A DNA stretch of 64,000 nucleotides from Sialis fuliginosa (GCA_961205875.1 OY540814.1:6120993-6184992); one strand, 5' to 3'. Shown: positions 12,201 to 22,760, counted from the stretch's first letter. Notes: a model not told the origin generated them from the letters alone. Made by a program: numbers and translations.

Positions 12201-14446
12201 GGGCTGCCTGGGGTGGCGGCGGCGGAGGGGCTGATGCGGATTTAGGTGCAGGCGACGCAGCTCTAGGTGGGGGAGCTGCTTTGGCTGCTGGCTTCTCACC
12301 TAATGCACAAGTGTATTTAAGTATTGGTAATTTAGATTGACAAATTATTAGGGAAACTGTAAATTTTCATATACAAATTAATATTTGATAAAAAATAAAA
12401 AACAAATATCATGAAATACATGAAAAAAAAAATTATATGTGCCTAATATTACAATTAGCATTAATATACAGGATGTTCCATTTTAATTTCCCTAGGCCAA
12501 TATTTTGAAAACTAAGCAAAATAGTAAAAAATGTTTCAGACAAAAGTTAAAGGGGACATTTATTATTGCTATGGGTTTTTATAGTTTCTGGGGTTTTATG
12601 GGGTAACATTTTTTTTCAAATAAAAACCTGTGTTTTTTATTGCAGATTCGTAATTTACGGGAAAATACACATAACTTTTGTAGGAAACGTTTTTTTAGAA
12701 AGCATTAATTTTTTTATGATTTGGAGGCTTAAATCTAAAAAGTGATCGATATTAAATGATTTTTAAATCAACTTTAATTTTTTTAAATTAAGAAATAAAA
12801 GATTTTTTTTTAGATAGAACTCTGGCAATTTTTTTTTGTTAATATTTTATAACTTTTTTATCAAATTGATAAAAAATTTTCATCATTGAATAACAAAAAG
12901 AAAAATCTCTTATTTCTTACAAATTTTTAACAATCCTTGTCTAAATCCTAGCACTTTTTGCCTCTTGTGATTTTCTTTTTAAAGTATTAGTTTTTGAGTA
13001 AAAAATTATTGAAAATTCAGAAATTTATGTTAATTTTGCTTAATATCGTAAAAAATTGGTATTCTAAAAAAAAAATTCAGATAAAAGTTATCTATTTTTT
13101 TCGTAAATTAAATACAATTTACTATTTGAAAACAAAATGTTGCCCCATAAATTATAAAAACCTATAGCAATTTATTATTGCTATTAGTTTTTTAATTTTA
13201 AATATCATAGTTTTATATAGCATATAAAATATAAATATCAGGGGGAGCATTTACAGCTAGTCCACCTCCCTCTTCCTTGATCTGGGTACACCATTAGCAG
13301 TAGTTATGGCAAATGAGAAGTGATATGAATCACATCATGCAAAAATTGAGAAATTAGATTACTCCATTGAAAATAAAAAAAAAAACTTTGTTCAAATCAT
13401 ATTTCCAATACTCACTTGCAGCTTCATGAGGTGCAAATAATGAAAAAGAAATGTTTAATTTAAAATTTCATAAATATACATATATTTAGTTTACAGACGT
13501 AGAACAATAAATGATAAGAAAAACAAATATGCCAACATTTTTGTTCTATTATATAATTTAAAAATAGCTCTTTTGAACTTGGATTTTTTATTCTTACAAC
13601 TGTATTCTATAATAAAATACCTGTAACATTGATTTTAAACAATGGTTGTCCAGGTTTGACTGTGTCTCCATCTTTGACAAGAAATTCTTCAATAATTCCA
13701 TGTCCTGGAGAAGGCACAGGAACTGATGTTTTATCAGTTTCAATTTCTAAAACCACTTCATCTTCAGCTACATGATCACCTACTTTTTTTTCTATTCTAA
13801 ATTTCAGAAAAGAAACATGTTTGATTTTTATTCAAAAATATTTTATCTTTTTTTCCTCACCTTACATCACCTTCAGAAACTGAATCGGCAAAGGGTGGCA
13901 CATTTACTGTCTGGGATGCTAATAAACTAGACGATACTCTATAATTCCTTGTACAAAACGTCCAATTCGATATTTGAGTTCTGAAAAAAAATATTACATA
14001 ACAACAAGATAAGATTTAAAATCATTGCAAATACTTACTCAAATGATAAAATTGATTTTTCATGAGATAAAAATTTTCTACACTTTTTTGCGATCTGATG
14101 ATATGCTCTTGTATTTACATTAATCTGTCAAATCAAATGAAGATTAAGTTCAAATGTCAGGGTAAACATTTTCATATATAACCTCAAAATTACGTCACAT
14201 TAATTTTATCAATATAAATTATCTTATCTAATGATGGACACACTCGTAATGATAGTAATAAAGTTGGTTACATAATACACGTTTTAGTAATTAAACACTA
14301 TCTATTTTTGACCTAGTTTTTAAAAGATAAATTATGTTTTCATATATTTCACATACCCGCGACAAATTTAATTCCATGGTCCATTTTGACAGTCGTAAAA
14401 CACTCCGCGGTAAATTCCGGGATGTTAGGGAGAGCATACTTGCCAT
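9102..14446 (-). CDS. DLST: Dihydrolipoyllysine succinyltransferase, E2 of 2-oxoglutarate dehydrogenase, 9 exons
   Basis: Joined exons on the minus strand: 14446-14357, 14124-14039, 13980-13861, 13796-13621, 12299-12052, 11243-11092, 11029-10737, 10669-10512, 9236-9102. All introns are GT-AG and phases agree; the total is 1458 nt, 485 aa plus stop. In animals this enzyme passes the succinyl group from E1-bound ThDP through a lipoyl arm to CoA in the mitochondrial TCA cycle. Order seen: basic Ser/Arg/Leu-rich presequence (about 1-80); lipoyl domain with the modified lysine in ETDKTSV (K121); Pro/Ala linker (about 160-230); catalytic acyltransferase domain ending in DHRLIDG, with H456 and D460 catalytic. 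No clear E1/E3-binding domain is seen between linker and core, as is usual for animal E2o. The start is the first ATG after an in-frame TAG; a second ATG lies three codons on. The gene is divergent from PSMD9. DBT or DLAT is excluded by the single lipoyl domain and the E2o-type core ([20 protein letters not shown]). Confidence 0.96.
9237..10511 (-). other. DLST intron 8
   Basis: GT-AG intron of 1275 bp. About 9372-9530 looks like a decayed transposon end (CAGCGGTATCACTAAGAGGG). The rest shows nothing I can name. Confidence 0.6.
10512..10669 (-). CDS. DLST: DLST exon 8 (catalytic domain)
   Basis: Encodes [20 protein letters not shown] and [20 protein letters not shown], the substrate-channel segment strongly conserved in succinyltransferases. 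Acceptor CTGTTAG, donor GACAG|GTACGT. Confidence 0.96.
10737..11029 (-). CDS. DLST: DLST exon 7 (catalytic domain)
   Basis: Begins [20 protein letters not shown] and continues through [16 protein letters not shown] and [20 protein letters not shown] to [10 protein letters not shown], all conserved in E2o cores. Acceptor TTTCAG, donor AAAAG|GTTTGT. Confidence 0.95.
11092..11243 (-). CDS. DLST: DLST exon 6 (start of catalytic domain)
   Basis: Encodes [20 protein letters not shown] then [17 protein letters not shown] and ends in TTFNEIDM, the conserved first helix and strand of the acyltransferase core. Acceptor TTCTTAG, donor ATGAG|GTACTT. Confidence 0.95.
11281..11520 (-). repeat. Interspersed repeat family A, copy 1 (fragment)
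   Basis: Lies in DLST intron 5. It is the reverse-strand counterpart of the end of 23446-24430 and 60481-61185: CACGCCCAGATACTGGGTAG, ACTTGATATAACACGCAGAG and ATTTAACCAGTTTTAATGA correspond to segments in those copies. Confidence 0.75.
12052..12299 (-). CDS. DLST: DLST exon 5 (Pro/Ala-rich interdomain linker)
   Basis: Eighty-two codons, more than half Pro or Ala, with runs of five and six prolines, ending [13 protein letters not shown]. Such linkers are flexible and let the lipoyl arm swing. It is far more GC-rich than its surroundings because of the CCN and GCN codons. Acceptor GCATTAG, donor AAA|GTAGGT. Confidence 0.93.
12466..13190. repeat. Foldback family TACAGGNTGNTCCATTTTAA, copy 2
   Basis: Lies in DLST intron 4. 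The left end ACAGGATGTTCCATTTTAAT matches 7863-8652. The right arm is decayed and lacks the terminal bases (stops near GCAATTTATTATTGCTAT). Confidence 0.75.
13621..13796 (-). CDS. DLST: DLST exon 4 (lipoyl domain core)
   Basis: Holds [19 protein letters not shown], with the lipoyl-accepting lysine at residue 121, then [20 protein letters not shown]. Acceptor AAATTTAG, donor ACAG|GTATTT. Confidence 0.95.
13861..13980 (-). CDS. DLST: DLST exon 3 (start of lipoyl domain)
   Basis: Begins [20 protein letters not shown] and runs into [16 protein letters not shown], the conserved first strand of the E2o lipoyl domain. Acceptor TTTTTTTCAG, donor AG|GTGAGG. Confidence 0.93.
14039..14124 (-). CDS. DLST: DLST exon 2 (presequence region)
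   Basis: Encodes [20 protein letters not shown] and onward, still basic and targeting-peptide-like. Acceptor TTTGACAG, donor GA|GTAAGT. The last two bases join exon 3 to make a Glu codon. Confidence 0.85.
14357..14446 (-). CDS. DLST: DLST exon 1 (mitochondrial presequence)
   Basis: Thirty codons beginning [20 protein letters not shown], rich in Ser, Arg and Leu and with no acidic residue in the first 23. This is what a cleaved mitochondrial targeting peptide looks like. An in-frame TAG lies three codons upstream of the ATG. The donor is CGG|GTATGT, phase 0. Confidence 0.85.
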
Positions 14447-14888
14447 GAAGAACTACAAAATAAGTACCACTATTGTTTTTCTCCCTTATAAAAATATTGC
14501 AATTTTTCTAAAATGATCTTTACCTGAAAAGAAATTTCAGGGAGAATATATGTTGCCACCTATAATTTCTACAGTAACCGAAACCCCTAGTGCACTATTT
14601 TATTTTATTAAATATTTTTCTGTAAAGCATAAACAAGATTCATATTCAATAAATACAATATTTCACGATTTTCCCATACTTATATTCTCAAAACAATTAT
14701 ATATTTTTTAATTTTCATTATATGATAGGGATTTTCAGTAAAGATAAAAATAAATCATGGCCTGTGGTACGGGCACGCCAAACAGTCAAAATAAAACATA
14801 ACCAAAAAGATAACAATTTTGATGCAAGTCATTTAACCTGTGCTGCATATTTATTTAAATTATTAAAATAAATTATATTGTCGTTGAA
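14447..14888. promoter_or_regulatory. Shared DLST/PSMD9 divergent promoter region
   Basis: The 442 bp between the two initiation codons must hold both 5' UTRs and both promoters, since the genes point away from each other. A less AT-rich stretch (about 14756-14795, GGCCTGTGGTACGGGCACGC) lies nearer PSMD9. No TATA box or factor site can be named with confidence. Confidence 0.6.
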
Positions 14889-14999
14889 ATGGTAGTCCCA
14901 AATCCAACTAACCCGATGAGGGAGTACGTATTAAAATTAATGTCTGAAAAAGATGAAATTGAAACAAAAATTCGTGAATTGACAGCTATTTTGACAACA
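14889..14999 (+). CDS. PSMD9: PSMD9 exon 1
   Basis: ATG then 36 more codons (MVVPNPTNPMREYVLKLMSE, ending LTAILTT). Donor ACA|GTAAGT, phase 0. Confidence 0.93.
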
Positions 15000-17377
15000 G
15001 TAAGTAAAATTGTAAACAATTCACTGATTTAAAAAAAATGCAAATATTGCTTGAACACTATTTATTTTTTGGATTCTTAAAAGAAGCAGTTAAAAAACAA
15101 ATCAAACTTTCTTTATTTTTGCACATACCTACTACTTTTTTATAAAAAATTACACATATGTAAAATATTACAGTTCTAGCTTTAAAACAATCTCATATTA
15201 ATTTATAGTATCGCTATTACTTTTAATGTAACGTTGATATTATTTTAAAACTTTATTGTTATTACAGAATAATGTTGGTATGACCGATCCTCTTGTTGAC
15301 AGCCAAGGCTTCCCAATTAGTTCAATAGATGTGTATCAAGTTCGTCATGCAAGACATCAAATAATATGTACGTCAATCTGTGAAAAAAATAGCAATTAGT
15401 TGATTTTTTGTATACACCTTCGTTACGGTGTTTTAAATAACGTGTAAAAAGTCTCCAACAATATCGTGCCGGCGTTGCGAGATATTGAAAGTCTAATGTC
15501 GCGAAAAACAGTTATTAGCAAATATCTCGCTTCCTATGGCTCGGAGGTCAATGGGGGTTATTATATTAATTATTATTAAATTCTTAAGAAAAAAGGTTCT
15601 CTCCTTTTTTTTTAAATAATGGTTTTCACGGTAGAGCATCGAGAAAGTATGACTATATATTCGCATACGGTATGACGCACTCTATGGGATCTGACTATTG
15701 TACGTTAAAAAATTACAGGACAAAAATTAACGAGTAGACAATTCTCTATAAAGTGTGCAATCCGGATACATTAAAAAATCATTTTTAATCAATTTTAATC
15801 ACTTTTTGTAGAACTATACAAACAGCAATATATGAAAAATTACCATTACTGTCCAATTTTGTGTTCAAAATCTCTACAAAGCTTCTGCAAAGTTATTTAA
15901 TGGTTCTACTAAAATAAGCTTTGGACATATTGAGCAGAAAAGAGAGATAATTGTGTTAAATTGACCTGCATATAACAATAGGCAAAAATTAAAAATCGGA
16001 AAAAAATTATTTAATTATAAAATGCACCCTGTTTAAAGTTTTATGTGTACTTATGTTATAAATATGACTAAACACTAAAATTATAAATGTTTATAGGCTA
16101 CAAACATGTTTTTTTCATATTTTTTTGCTAGAAAAACGTATATTGGCCGCCCGATACCCGGCCTTACAGCTCGCTGGATATTCGGTATTCGGTATCCGGC
16201 CAAAAAAACTATCCGTTTCATCTCTAATTCATATATTATATATAATTTATATTAGGTCTTCAAAATGATCACAAGACTATAATGAAGCAAATAGAACATG
16301 GGCTACATGAGGTACATGCACAGAATTCAACTGGCTCTACTTATAGCAATAGTAGCCCAAGTAGTTCAAATTCACACTCGAATATTGATGCAATGGATAC
16401 CACTTCACAAATACCTTTTGCACGAATTAATTTAGTCAGCCCAGGTTCACCAGCAGAAATCGATGTAAATATTTCATAACATTCTATTGTTTTCTTAATT
16501 AAATTTTACCACTTTTTATTATTTTAAAGAAAGGTACTTGAACTTTAAGCCCCTAATATCTAATTAAAAAATATTTCAGTACTTATCTATTATATCCCCG
16601 GCGGTTTGAAAAAACTAAAATCACTAGGAACATAAAATAACCAGTTCTACAGATAGGTAAGTATCAAGGTATATAAAGACAAGGTAGTCTCATCAGCTCC
16701 TTGACCAATCAGCGTTGACGTGGGAATTGACGTATTCAAATGTTATAAATGTATAATAGAATATCAATCCTTTATTTATTCTTGTCATTGTATTTTTTGA
16801 TATTTTAACAACACATACAATCAAAGAAGTACAAAATATAACATTTGAATATATCCCCCAGGTGACATCAATTGAGACTGTAGTCTAAGAGCTAGCAACG
16901 TTTTCGAGAGAGAATTTTAGGTAGGCTGATTTTTTGATATACCCTCTATTTGGCTTTCTCGGTCAGCGTGCAAGCCATCTGGCTGGTGGTAGAGGTTGCG
17001 TTTACCTGTGCACATAGTACCTATACTATAGAATTGTCTATCTATAGAATTAGTTATTTTATGTTCCTAGTGATTTTATTTTTTTCAAACCGCCGAGGAT
17101 ATAACAGATAAGTACCAATATTTCATAAACAATTTGATGTAATTTTTAGGGTATTCGATTAGAAGATTTAGTTGTGGAATTTGGATCTGTGAACAATAAT
17201 AACTTTAACAGTCTCACTGATATTAGTACAGTTGTGCAACATTCAAATGGACACGCAATTCCTGTCAAGATTTTGAGAAGTCAAAGATTTATTACAATCA
17301 ATTTAACGCCTCGAACATGGGTCGGTCGAGGATTACTTGGTTGTAATATTGTTACGTTGGATAATGTTGAAAGATAA
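14889..17377 (+). CDS. PSMD9: 26S proteasome non-ATPase regulatory subunit 9 (p27/Nas2 assembly chaperone), 4 exons
   Basis: Joined exons 14889-14999, 15268-15367, 16256-16464 and 17150-17377; total 648 nt, 215 aa, close to the usual 200-225 aa. The family chaperones assembly of the proteasome base by binding the C-terminus of the ATPase Rpt5 through a PDZ-like domain. Seen: N-terminal helical coiled region (about 8-100) with LMSEKDEIETKIRELTAIL and CLQNDHKTIMKQIEHGLHEV; a Ser/Thr/Asn-rich linker; then the PDZ-like domain from ARINLVSPGSPAEIDGIRLE through LEDLVVEFGSV to the conserved LTPRTWVGRGLLGCNIV. The gene is divergent from DLST. AATAAA lies 74 nt past the stop. Intron 3 is almost wholly a foldback element. 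I see no other candidate for its identity. Confidence 0.96.
15268..15367 (+). CDS. PSMD9: PSMD9 exon 2
   Basis: Encodes NNVGMTDPLVDSQGFPISSI then DVYQVRHARHQII, conserved in Nas2/p27. Acceptor TATTACAG; donor T|GTACGT splits the next Cys codon. Confidence 0.94.
15368..16255 (+). other. PSMD9 intron 2
   Basis: An 888-bp GT-AG intron. It holds mixed, less AT-rich segments such as 15440-15490 (CGTGCCGGCGTTGCGAGAT) and 16140-16200 (GGCCGCCCGATACCCGGCC) that look like transposon debris. No match within the window. Confidence 0.55.
16256..16464 (+). CDS. PSMD9: PSMD9 exon 3
   Basis: Encodes LQNDHKTIMKQIEHGLHEVH, a Ser/Asn-rich linker, then ARINLVSPGSPAEID at the start of the PDZ-like domain. Acceptor TATATTAG, donor GAT|GTAAAT. 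Confidence 0.94.
16568..17124. repeat. Foldback filling PSMD9 intron 3
   Basis: Left arm GTACTTATCTATTATATCCC then CGGCGGTTTGAAAAAA, mirrored near 17040-17118 by TTTTTTTCAAACCGCCGAGG and ATATAACAGATAAGTAC. ATCACTAGGAACATAAAATA is also matched in reverse near 17057. Arms are about 85 bp. The element takes up about 557 of the 685 bp of the intron. Confidence 0.8.
17150..17377 (+). CDS. PSMD9: PSMD9 exon 4 (PDZ-like domain and stop)
   Basis: Begins GIRLEDLVVEFGSVNNNNFN and ends in LTPRTWVGRGLLGCNIVTLD, the family's most conserved segment, then NVER and TAA. Acceptor AATTTTTAG. Confidence 0.96.
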   Translation, partial: GIRLEDLVVEFGSVNNNNFNSLTDISTVVQHSNGHAIPVKILRSQRFITINLTPRTWVGRGLLGCNIVTLDNVER

Positions 17378-17450
17378 ACTAGTTTTATGTACATATTTAT
17401 AATGGAATTTGTATTTTATATAAGCATGCTCTTTAAGATCTTATTATATT

Positions 17451-17456
17451 AATAAA
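17451..17456 (+). terminator. PSMD9 poly(A) signal AATAAA
   Basis: AATAAA 74 nt after the PSMD9 stop. A second AATAAA lies at 17500-17505. Either could direct cleavage. Confidence 0.6.
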
Positions 17457-17505
17457 CCTAATTTTTTTTATCCAAATGTATATTTTTAATCAAAGGATCA
17501 ATAAA

Positions 17506-17857
17506 ACTGAAACTTGTATTACATTGGTCAATTATTTTACTTGGTCAATTTTTATTCAAATTTTACAAACCTTGAAACATTAACACCAAATTATTTTATA
17601 AGAATTATATTTAATTATTTTAATTTTAAATTTCGTCAAAAGTATGTTTATTAAATAGATTTTTACACGCTGATTTCAAATATGTCGGCCAAAATCAAAT
17701 CCGACCACATTCAAAAGTTACGGCGATTTTTCTTCAAAATTTTGAAAAAACTGGCTTGAAAATTAACATAAAATGATACAAATTCCAACAATCTTGTACT
17801 TACTGTAAAAATCCCTGTTAATATCCTAGTCATATTCAGATTAGCATAACTATTATG
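17506..17857. other. PSMD9 3' flank, no gene seen
   Basis: AT-rich. About 17680-17760 (TCGGCCAAAATCAAATCCGA) resembles transposon interior but is unmatched here. Confidence 0.5.
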
Positions 17858-18182
17858 TTCTACTAGTGTCCCTGATCATCCCACAAAACATCCGAGTTGT
17901 GCTACCGCCGCCATCTTGAATAAAATGTTGGAAGCTTACATATTTTCAGTTTTTCTCTGAAATCGTTCATTTTACGAATACGGTGTAAAGGACTTTTTGT
18001 AGAACATAAAATTTCTTTAAAATAAGTCCACCTCGTATTCGTAAAATGAACGGTTTCAAAGAAAAACGCGAAAAACTACGAAAAAAATGTTACCCGTCCG
18101 CCAATTTTTTCAAGATGACGGCAATAGCACAACTCGGATCCGCTCGAACTTTTCGTGAGATTATCAGAGACACTAGTAGAAC
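17858..18182. repeat. 325-bp foldback (MITE-like)
   Basis: Ends GTTCTACTAGTGTC and GACACTAGTAGAAC are inverted. Inner arms match through GTTGTGCTACCGCCGCCATC and TCATTTTACGAATACG facing CGTATTCGTAAAATGA. Arms are about 155 bp around 18015. Confidence 0.82.
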
Positions 18183-18469
18183 GTTCCCACCAAAAATCAT
18201 TTTGGTCTGAATTAGTTACAGGTAAAAGTATAATCTGATTGGACTATCTCTAGAAATTTACAAAAAATTGACAACTTGAATAACTATTTTCACCAATAAA
18301 TTGAACATAAAATAACAAGAGTACCTAATACAGGATTTAATAATAAAAGAACTCTAATATAGGTAAACAAATAAAAACAAATTACTTATAAAAGAACTAT
18401 ATTTGCATTATTTTTTTTACAAGTTCAATATTAAAGTATCATTTTAATGTTACAAAGAAAAACATCATA

Positions 18470-18840
18470 ATTGGGAGCGTTCACGTCTGACTAAAAAACG
18501 GAACGAGCATTGATTAGTTGATTCATGGAATTTCTGGTAGAATGTACCAGAAATTAAAAGAATGTCATTTTTTTAGCGTGTAAGGAAGTGAGAAAGAAGT
18601 AACTAGAAAGAGATAGAAACTAGTGACCAGGCTAACAAAAGAACTTTTATATTCACTTCATGTTGAGCATTTCTGCCACAACACTAGTTTCTATCTCTCT
18701 GATTACTTCTTTCTCACTTCCTTACATGCTTAAAAAATGATATTCTTTAAATTTCTGGTACATTTCACCAGAAATTCCATGAATCAACCAATCAAAGCTC
18801 GTTGTTCACTGTTTTTGGTCAGTCGTGAACGTGACCATTG
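18470..18840. repeat. 370-bp foldback (MITE-like)
   Basis: GAGCGTTCACGTCTGAC mirrors GTCAGTCGTGAACGTGACC. Inner arms carry TTCATGGAATTTCTGGT, AAGGAAGTGAGAAAGAAGTA and GAGATAGAAACTAGTG, each repeated in reverse. Arms are about 150 bp, turning near 18600-18680. Confidence 0.85.
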
Positions 18841-19120
18841 CATTGAAGTGAACATTCTGAAATTTCTAGTGTTTCATTTTTGCAATAAAAAATTGTAATA
18901 GCAACGCTAAAAAAAACATTACTTACATCGAAATACTTTACATAAATGACTCAATTCTGACTTCTTACAACTATTAGATCCAATCATGGCCATTATCTGT
19001 GTTCATGGAAAATATAAAGTGTTATTTTTATCTAATAAAAAAAACATTCAATTCATTCTCTCCGTATTACACGTAAATAAAAATCTTTAGTTTATTATGA
19101 AATTAAAATATATATTCATT

Positions 19121-19851
19121 ATAGCAGCGTCGATTTATCTGAAAAAAGGCTGTTTTGTTTTGTGAAATCTCTTAGTAGTAAAATTTTTTTGACTAAATCG
19201 CTTCCTTTTGGGCTCAAGAATATGTGAATAAGTTTTCCGGATTTTGAGTGCTCCGGAACAGGGTCAAAAATACATTGGTTTGTAACAAATTAAGGTTTTT
19301 TGACGATAGTTCAGCTAATATTTTAAATAATTTTTTTTTTAAATATGAGATGATGCGTTATAAAAATACAAATAAAATGAATTTGACCTTCAAAAATTTT
19401 TGAAATTTGTTTATTGTGGCTGTTTAAACAAAAACTATGAGATGAGATGTTGCGCATCAGTTTGTACCGTTAAAAACTATCTTTTGAAGATATTTTTAAA
19501 AAATTAAGAGTTTTATTTAGTTTTTTATCTTAATTTTAAAAATACTGTGTTTTCCACCATTTTTTTACGGGTGAACGGAATCACCTTTTGACTTCTACCC
19601 AGTGTCATTTTACTTGTATTTTCATAGCGCATCATCTTAAATTTTTTAAATTTTTTTATTTAAAATATTAGCCGAACTATCATCAGAAAACCTTAATTTG
19701 TTACAAACAAATACATTTTTGACCCTGTTTCGGAGCACTAAAAATCCGGAAAACGTACGCACATATTCTTTAGCCCAAAAGGAAGCGATTTAGTCAAAAA
19801 AATTTCACTACTAAGAGATTTCACAAAAAAATATAATTCGACGCTGCTATT
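19121..19851. repeat. 730-bp foldback
   Basis: Ends ATAGCAGCGTCG and CGACGCTGCTAT are inverted. Further matches include TGAAATCTCTTAGTAGT and AAATCGCTTCCTTTTGGGCT with their complements near 19762-19830. Flanks read TAT/ATA, so a TA target is possible but not proven. Confidence 0.83.
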
Positions 19852-20754
19852 ACATTATTTTTCAATACTTAAATAGTTATTTTTTTATTTATTTTTTTTT
19901 GGTACACATATTTAGTTTCAAAATAAAGATAAAATTTTTTTAGTTTTTATTTATAATTTCTTTTTACAACTTTATAGTAAAATATTTTTTTTCATAAAAA
20001 TAAAATTCTCTGAAGTTGGTCATACATAAAAGAATGAATGATTGAATACATATTTAAAATACACTGAAAAATGATAAGTTCTGCATTTCTATTCAACAAC
20101 TGAATTATTAACAGTCACTCAGTTGCCAATGGGGTCAATCAATATGAAGTGGTCATCACTGATTGCTCGATTATTCTTAAAAAAAATTGATTTTTTAACA
20201 TGTTAGTAGTTAAAAGAAACCATTATTTTAATTTTTTTGTTTTTTGTTTTCGCGTGGCAGCCATATTTGTTCTACAGGTCACAGTATTTTTTAGTTTAAA
20301 GGGTTTGCGGAAACTAAAATATCTCAGGATCTACCAAACCTTTTATCATAGGACTAAAAGCAAATTGTTCAAAGAAAAACAGACTACAAGAATAGTTGTA
20401 GACATTTTCACCTAAATGTAATCCTAAAGGGTGTAAAATTAAATTTTAAAATTAAAAAGCTGTAATTCTTAGCTGTTTTTTTGAAAAAATCCCATTTTCA
20501 AGGAGATGTTTTTGTAAGGAGAAAAGTTAATAAGTCAAATTATTTTTTACAAATAGATGGGTACTAGTTGTATTCACACACCAAAGTTCAACTTTGAGAT
20601 TTGCCCCCCTTTTTTTTCAAAAAATTCTCAAAATTTGAAAATTCGAGAAAATGGCACTTTTCAAAGCTAAATATCTCTGGTGGGGGACCAGATAAAAATC
20701 TGAAATTTTAGCCCATAATAGTACTACATAATGATATTATCATACATTAATCTA

Positions 20755-20815
20755 TTGATTTTGTTCATACTAGAAGAGATATTTTTTTAAACTCTTCTAG
20801 TATGAACAAAATCAA
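20755..20815. repeat. Perfect 24-bp hairpin
   Basis: TTGATTTTGTTCATACTAGA plus AGAG at 20755-20778 is exactly complementary to 20792-20815, with a 13-nt loop of A and T. Confidence 0.9.
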
Positions 20816-21099
20816 CTTTTTTTTAAATGCAATATTTAGTACGAAAAGAGTCTATCTAAATTTTATTTTCAGCTTTTTAGTCGGTTTTTAAAAGGCAAAT
20901 TATTTTTAAAAAAAGTTTTTTTTATATTTTTTATATATATATCGCTTAATCAACTTGGAATACACTGTATAATTAAACTATCAAAAAACAACTATACTTA
21001 AATTCAAGTTATTAAACGTGAAATAAAAATGGTAAAAATTTTTTTTTATATTTATGGTCAATTCAAAGACGAAATTTCAGACGGAAAAAGCAACAGAAA

Positions 21100-21810
21100 A
21101 AAACACATCTGCCAAGTAAATGCACAGTGCATCCTCGTACTTAATTCACCAAAGGTAGTTAATTATTGAACAATTTAAATAAAAACCGATAAAGTGTTCA
21201 GATAAATTGCTTAACATTGATTAACCATTTAATTTTTATACAATTTTACTAAAAAATATTAGTTCGAAATTTATGCAAACGTCAAATATAATATATATAT
21301 ATATAATATAAGTAAATATCAATTTAAAACAAACAAAACACAATTTTTAAAAGAAAATTGAAATAAATCTTTGTAAGGGAATATTTTACAACAAACGTAG
21401 ACCTATACTATAGGAAATTGAATGCTCTACAAAAAAGATCCTACAAAATTTTCACGTAACATGTGTCGTTCTTGAGATATCTTGGAAAATAAATATTTTG
21501 GGATGTCACACCTCCTCCCTTACACATGATTTTGATGATTTTAAAATGGGACCGACCTCATACCAGATCCAACCATCCAACCAAGTTTCATTAATATCGG
21601 TTCACCGGTTCATGAGTTATGCGTGTGACAAGGATTCAGGGGACGGACAGACAGACAGACACGGAATGAAAAGTGTTTGTCTTGACGTGAAACGGAAAGA
21701 TCAATTTAAAATTTTGAAATCGGAGAACAATTTTTTTCTCATTCTAAAACGATCACAAATAGAAGATTTTGTCGAAAGCTTCTCGTACTTTCGATATTGC
21801 GAGGAAACAA
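21100..21810 (-). repeat. GTCT-bearing interspersed repeat family, copy 3
   Basis: Opposite orientation to 2296-3075. Holds CATCTGCCAAGTAAATGCAC, CACCAAAGGTAGTTAATTAT, GGTTCATGAGTTATGCGTGT, GACAGACAGACAGACAC and GATATTGCGAGGAAAC. An open frame across it is accidental. Confidence 0.8.
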
Positions 21811-22594
21811 AACAAAATAAATCAATAATATAGTTTGCGTTTAATGCTAAGCGTATTTACATAGATATATACTGGACGCACATAAATTGAACGCTTACCA
21901 ATGGTAAAACAATTCAAATAAATATATGACCTCGAAGGATTGTTTGTTAGCTAAATACAATATTCTGTGCTAGTAGTGCCATCTACATTTGTCTTGGTTA
22001 AGCAAAAAATTCTGGATGGGTTATATATGTAGATTAATATATGGTATTATGTATCAAAAATTTTGAGATTGAGATTTAACTACTAGCACATTTAATTGCA
22101 AGCACAAAAATGCACAAAAACCCTTTCAAGTGCAAAAAATACTGCGACCTGTAGAACAAATATAGCCGCCACACGAAAACAAAAAACAATAAAATTAAAA
22201 TAATGGTCATTTCGAACTACCAACATGTTAGGATAATTACACACAAAAAATCAATTTTTTTTAGAATGACCGAGCTGGACCACTTCATATGGATTGACCC
22301 TAAAAACATATTTGTATCTTACGTTCATGTAAACTTTATTTTTATTTTTTTAATGTTGAATAAATGGGCTTAGGCTACAGTCACACATTAGTCATTATAA
22401 TGTACGTCTGACCCTAATCCTACTCGTTTTGGTTTCTGAATGACTTAACTGTCTTTAATATTGTGCCTTAATTATTTAATATACAGCGAAAGCTCAACTA
22501 GTCTAGTTAATTAATTTAAAAGACAATTACAGTTCTTGATTATGTTTGTACGTTAAACCGACATAATTATTTAAGAGGGAATGAAATGAACTCA

Positions 22595-22600
22595 TTTATT
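22595..22600 (-). terminator. Prp39 poly(A) signal AATAAA
   Basis: AATAAA on the minus strand about 160 nt past the Prp39 stop, the nearest clear signal. Confidence 0.55.
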
Positions 22601-22760
22601 AAAACCACACAGATTAGTTTTGTATAATTAGCTACTTTTGATTCCAACATTTACAATTTAATTCATTGTCAAAGACAAACTTCACTATTAAACAAATCGT
22701 TTTTGAATCCGACTCTACACAATATCTTTTAAAAAAGGGTCAAAATTACAACGTAGCTAT

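Larger units (their letters stand above)
20131..22300. repeat. 2.17-kb element with inverted ends and an inserted repeat
   Basis: Left arm 20131-20310 (GGGGTCAATC..ATATGAAGTGGT, TTTTGTTTTCGCGTGGC, TTGTTCTACAGGTC) is mirrored at about 22115-22300 (GACCTGTAGAACAA, GCCACACGAAAAC, ACCACTTCATATGGATTGAC). The interior holds a GTCT-family copy at 21100-21810 and a small perfect hairpin at 20755-20815, so it is a host element with nested insertions. Confidence 0.75.

Noticed and set aside
11914-12299. Proline-rich frames in other phases over DLST exon 5
   Set aside because: The GC-rich Pro/Ala linker stays open in several phases. Only the phase joining exons 4 and 6 is the real one.
21498-21833. A 111-codon open frame
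   Set aside because: It lies wholly within a GTCT-family repeat copy. The other copies do not keep the frame.
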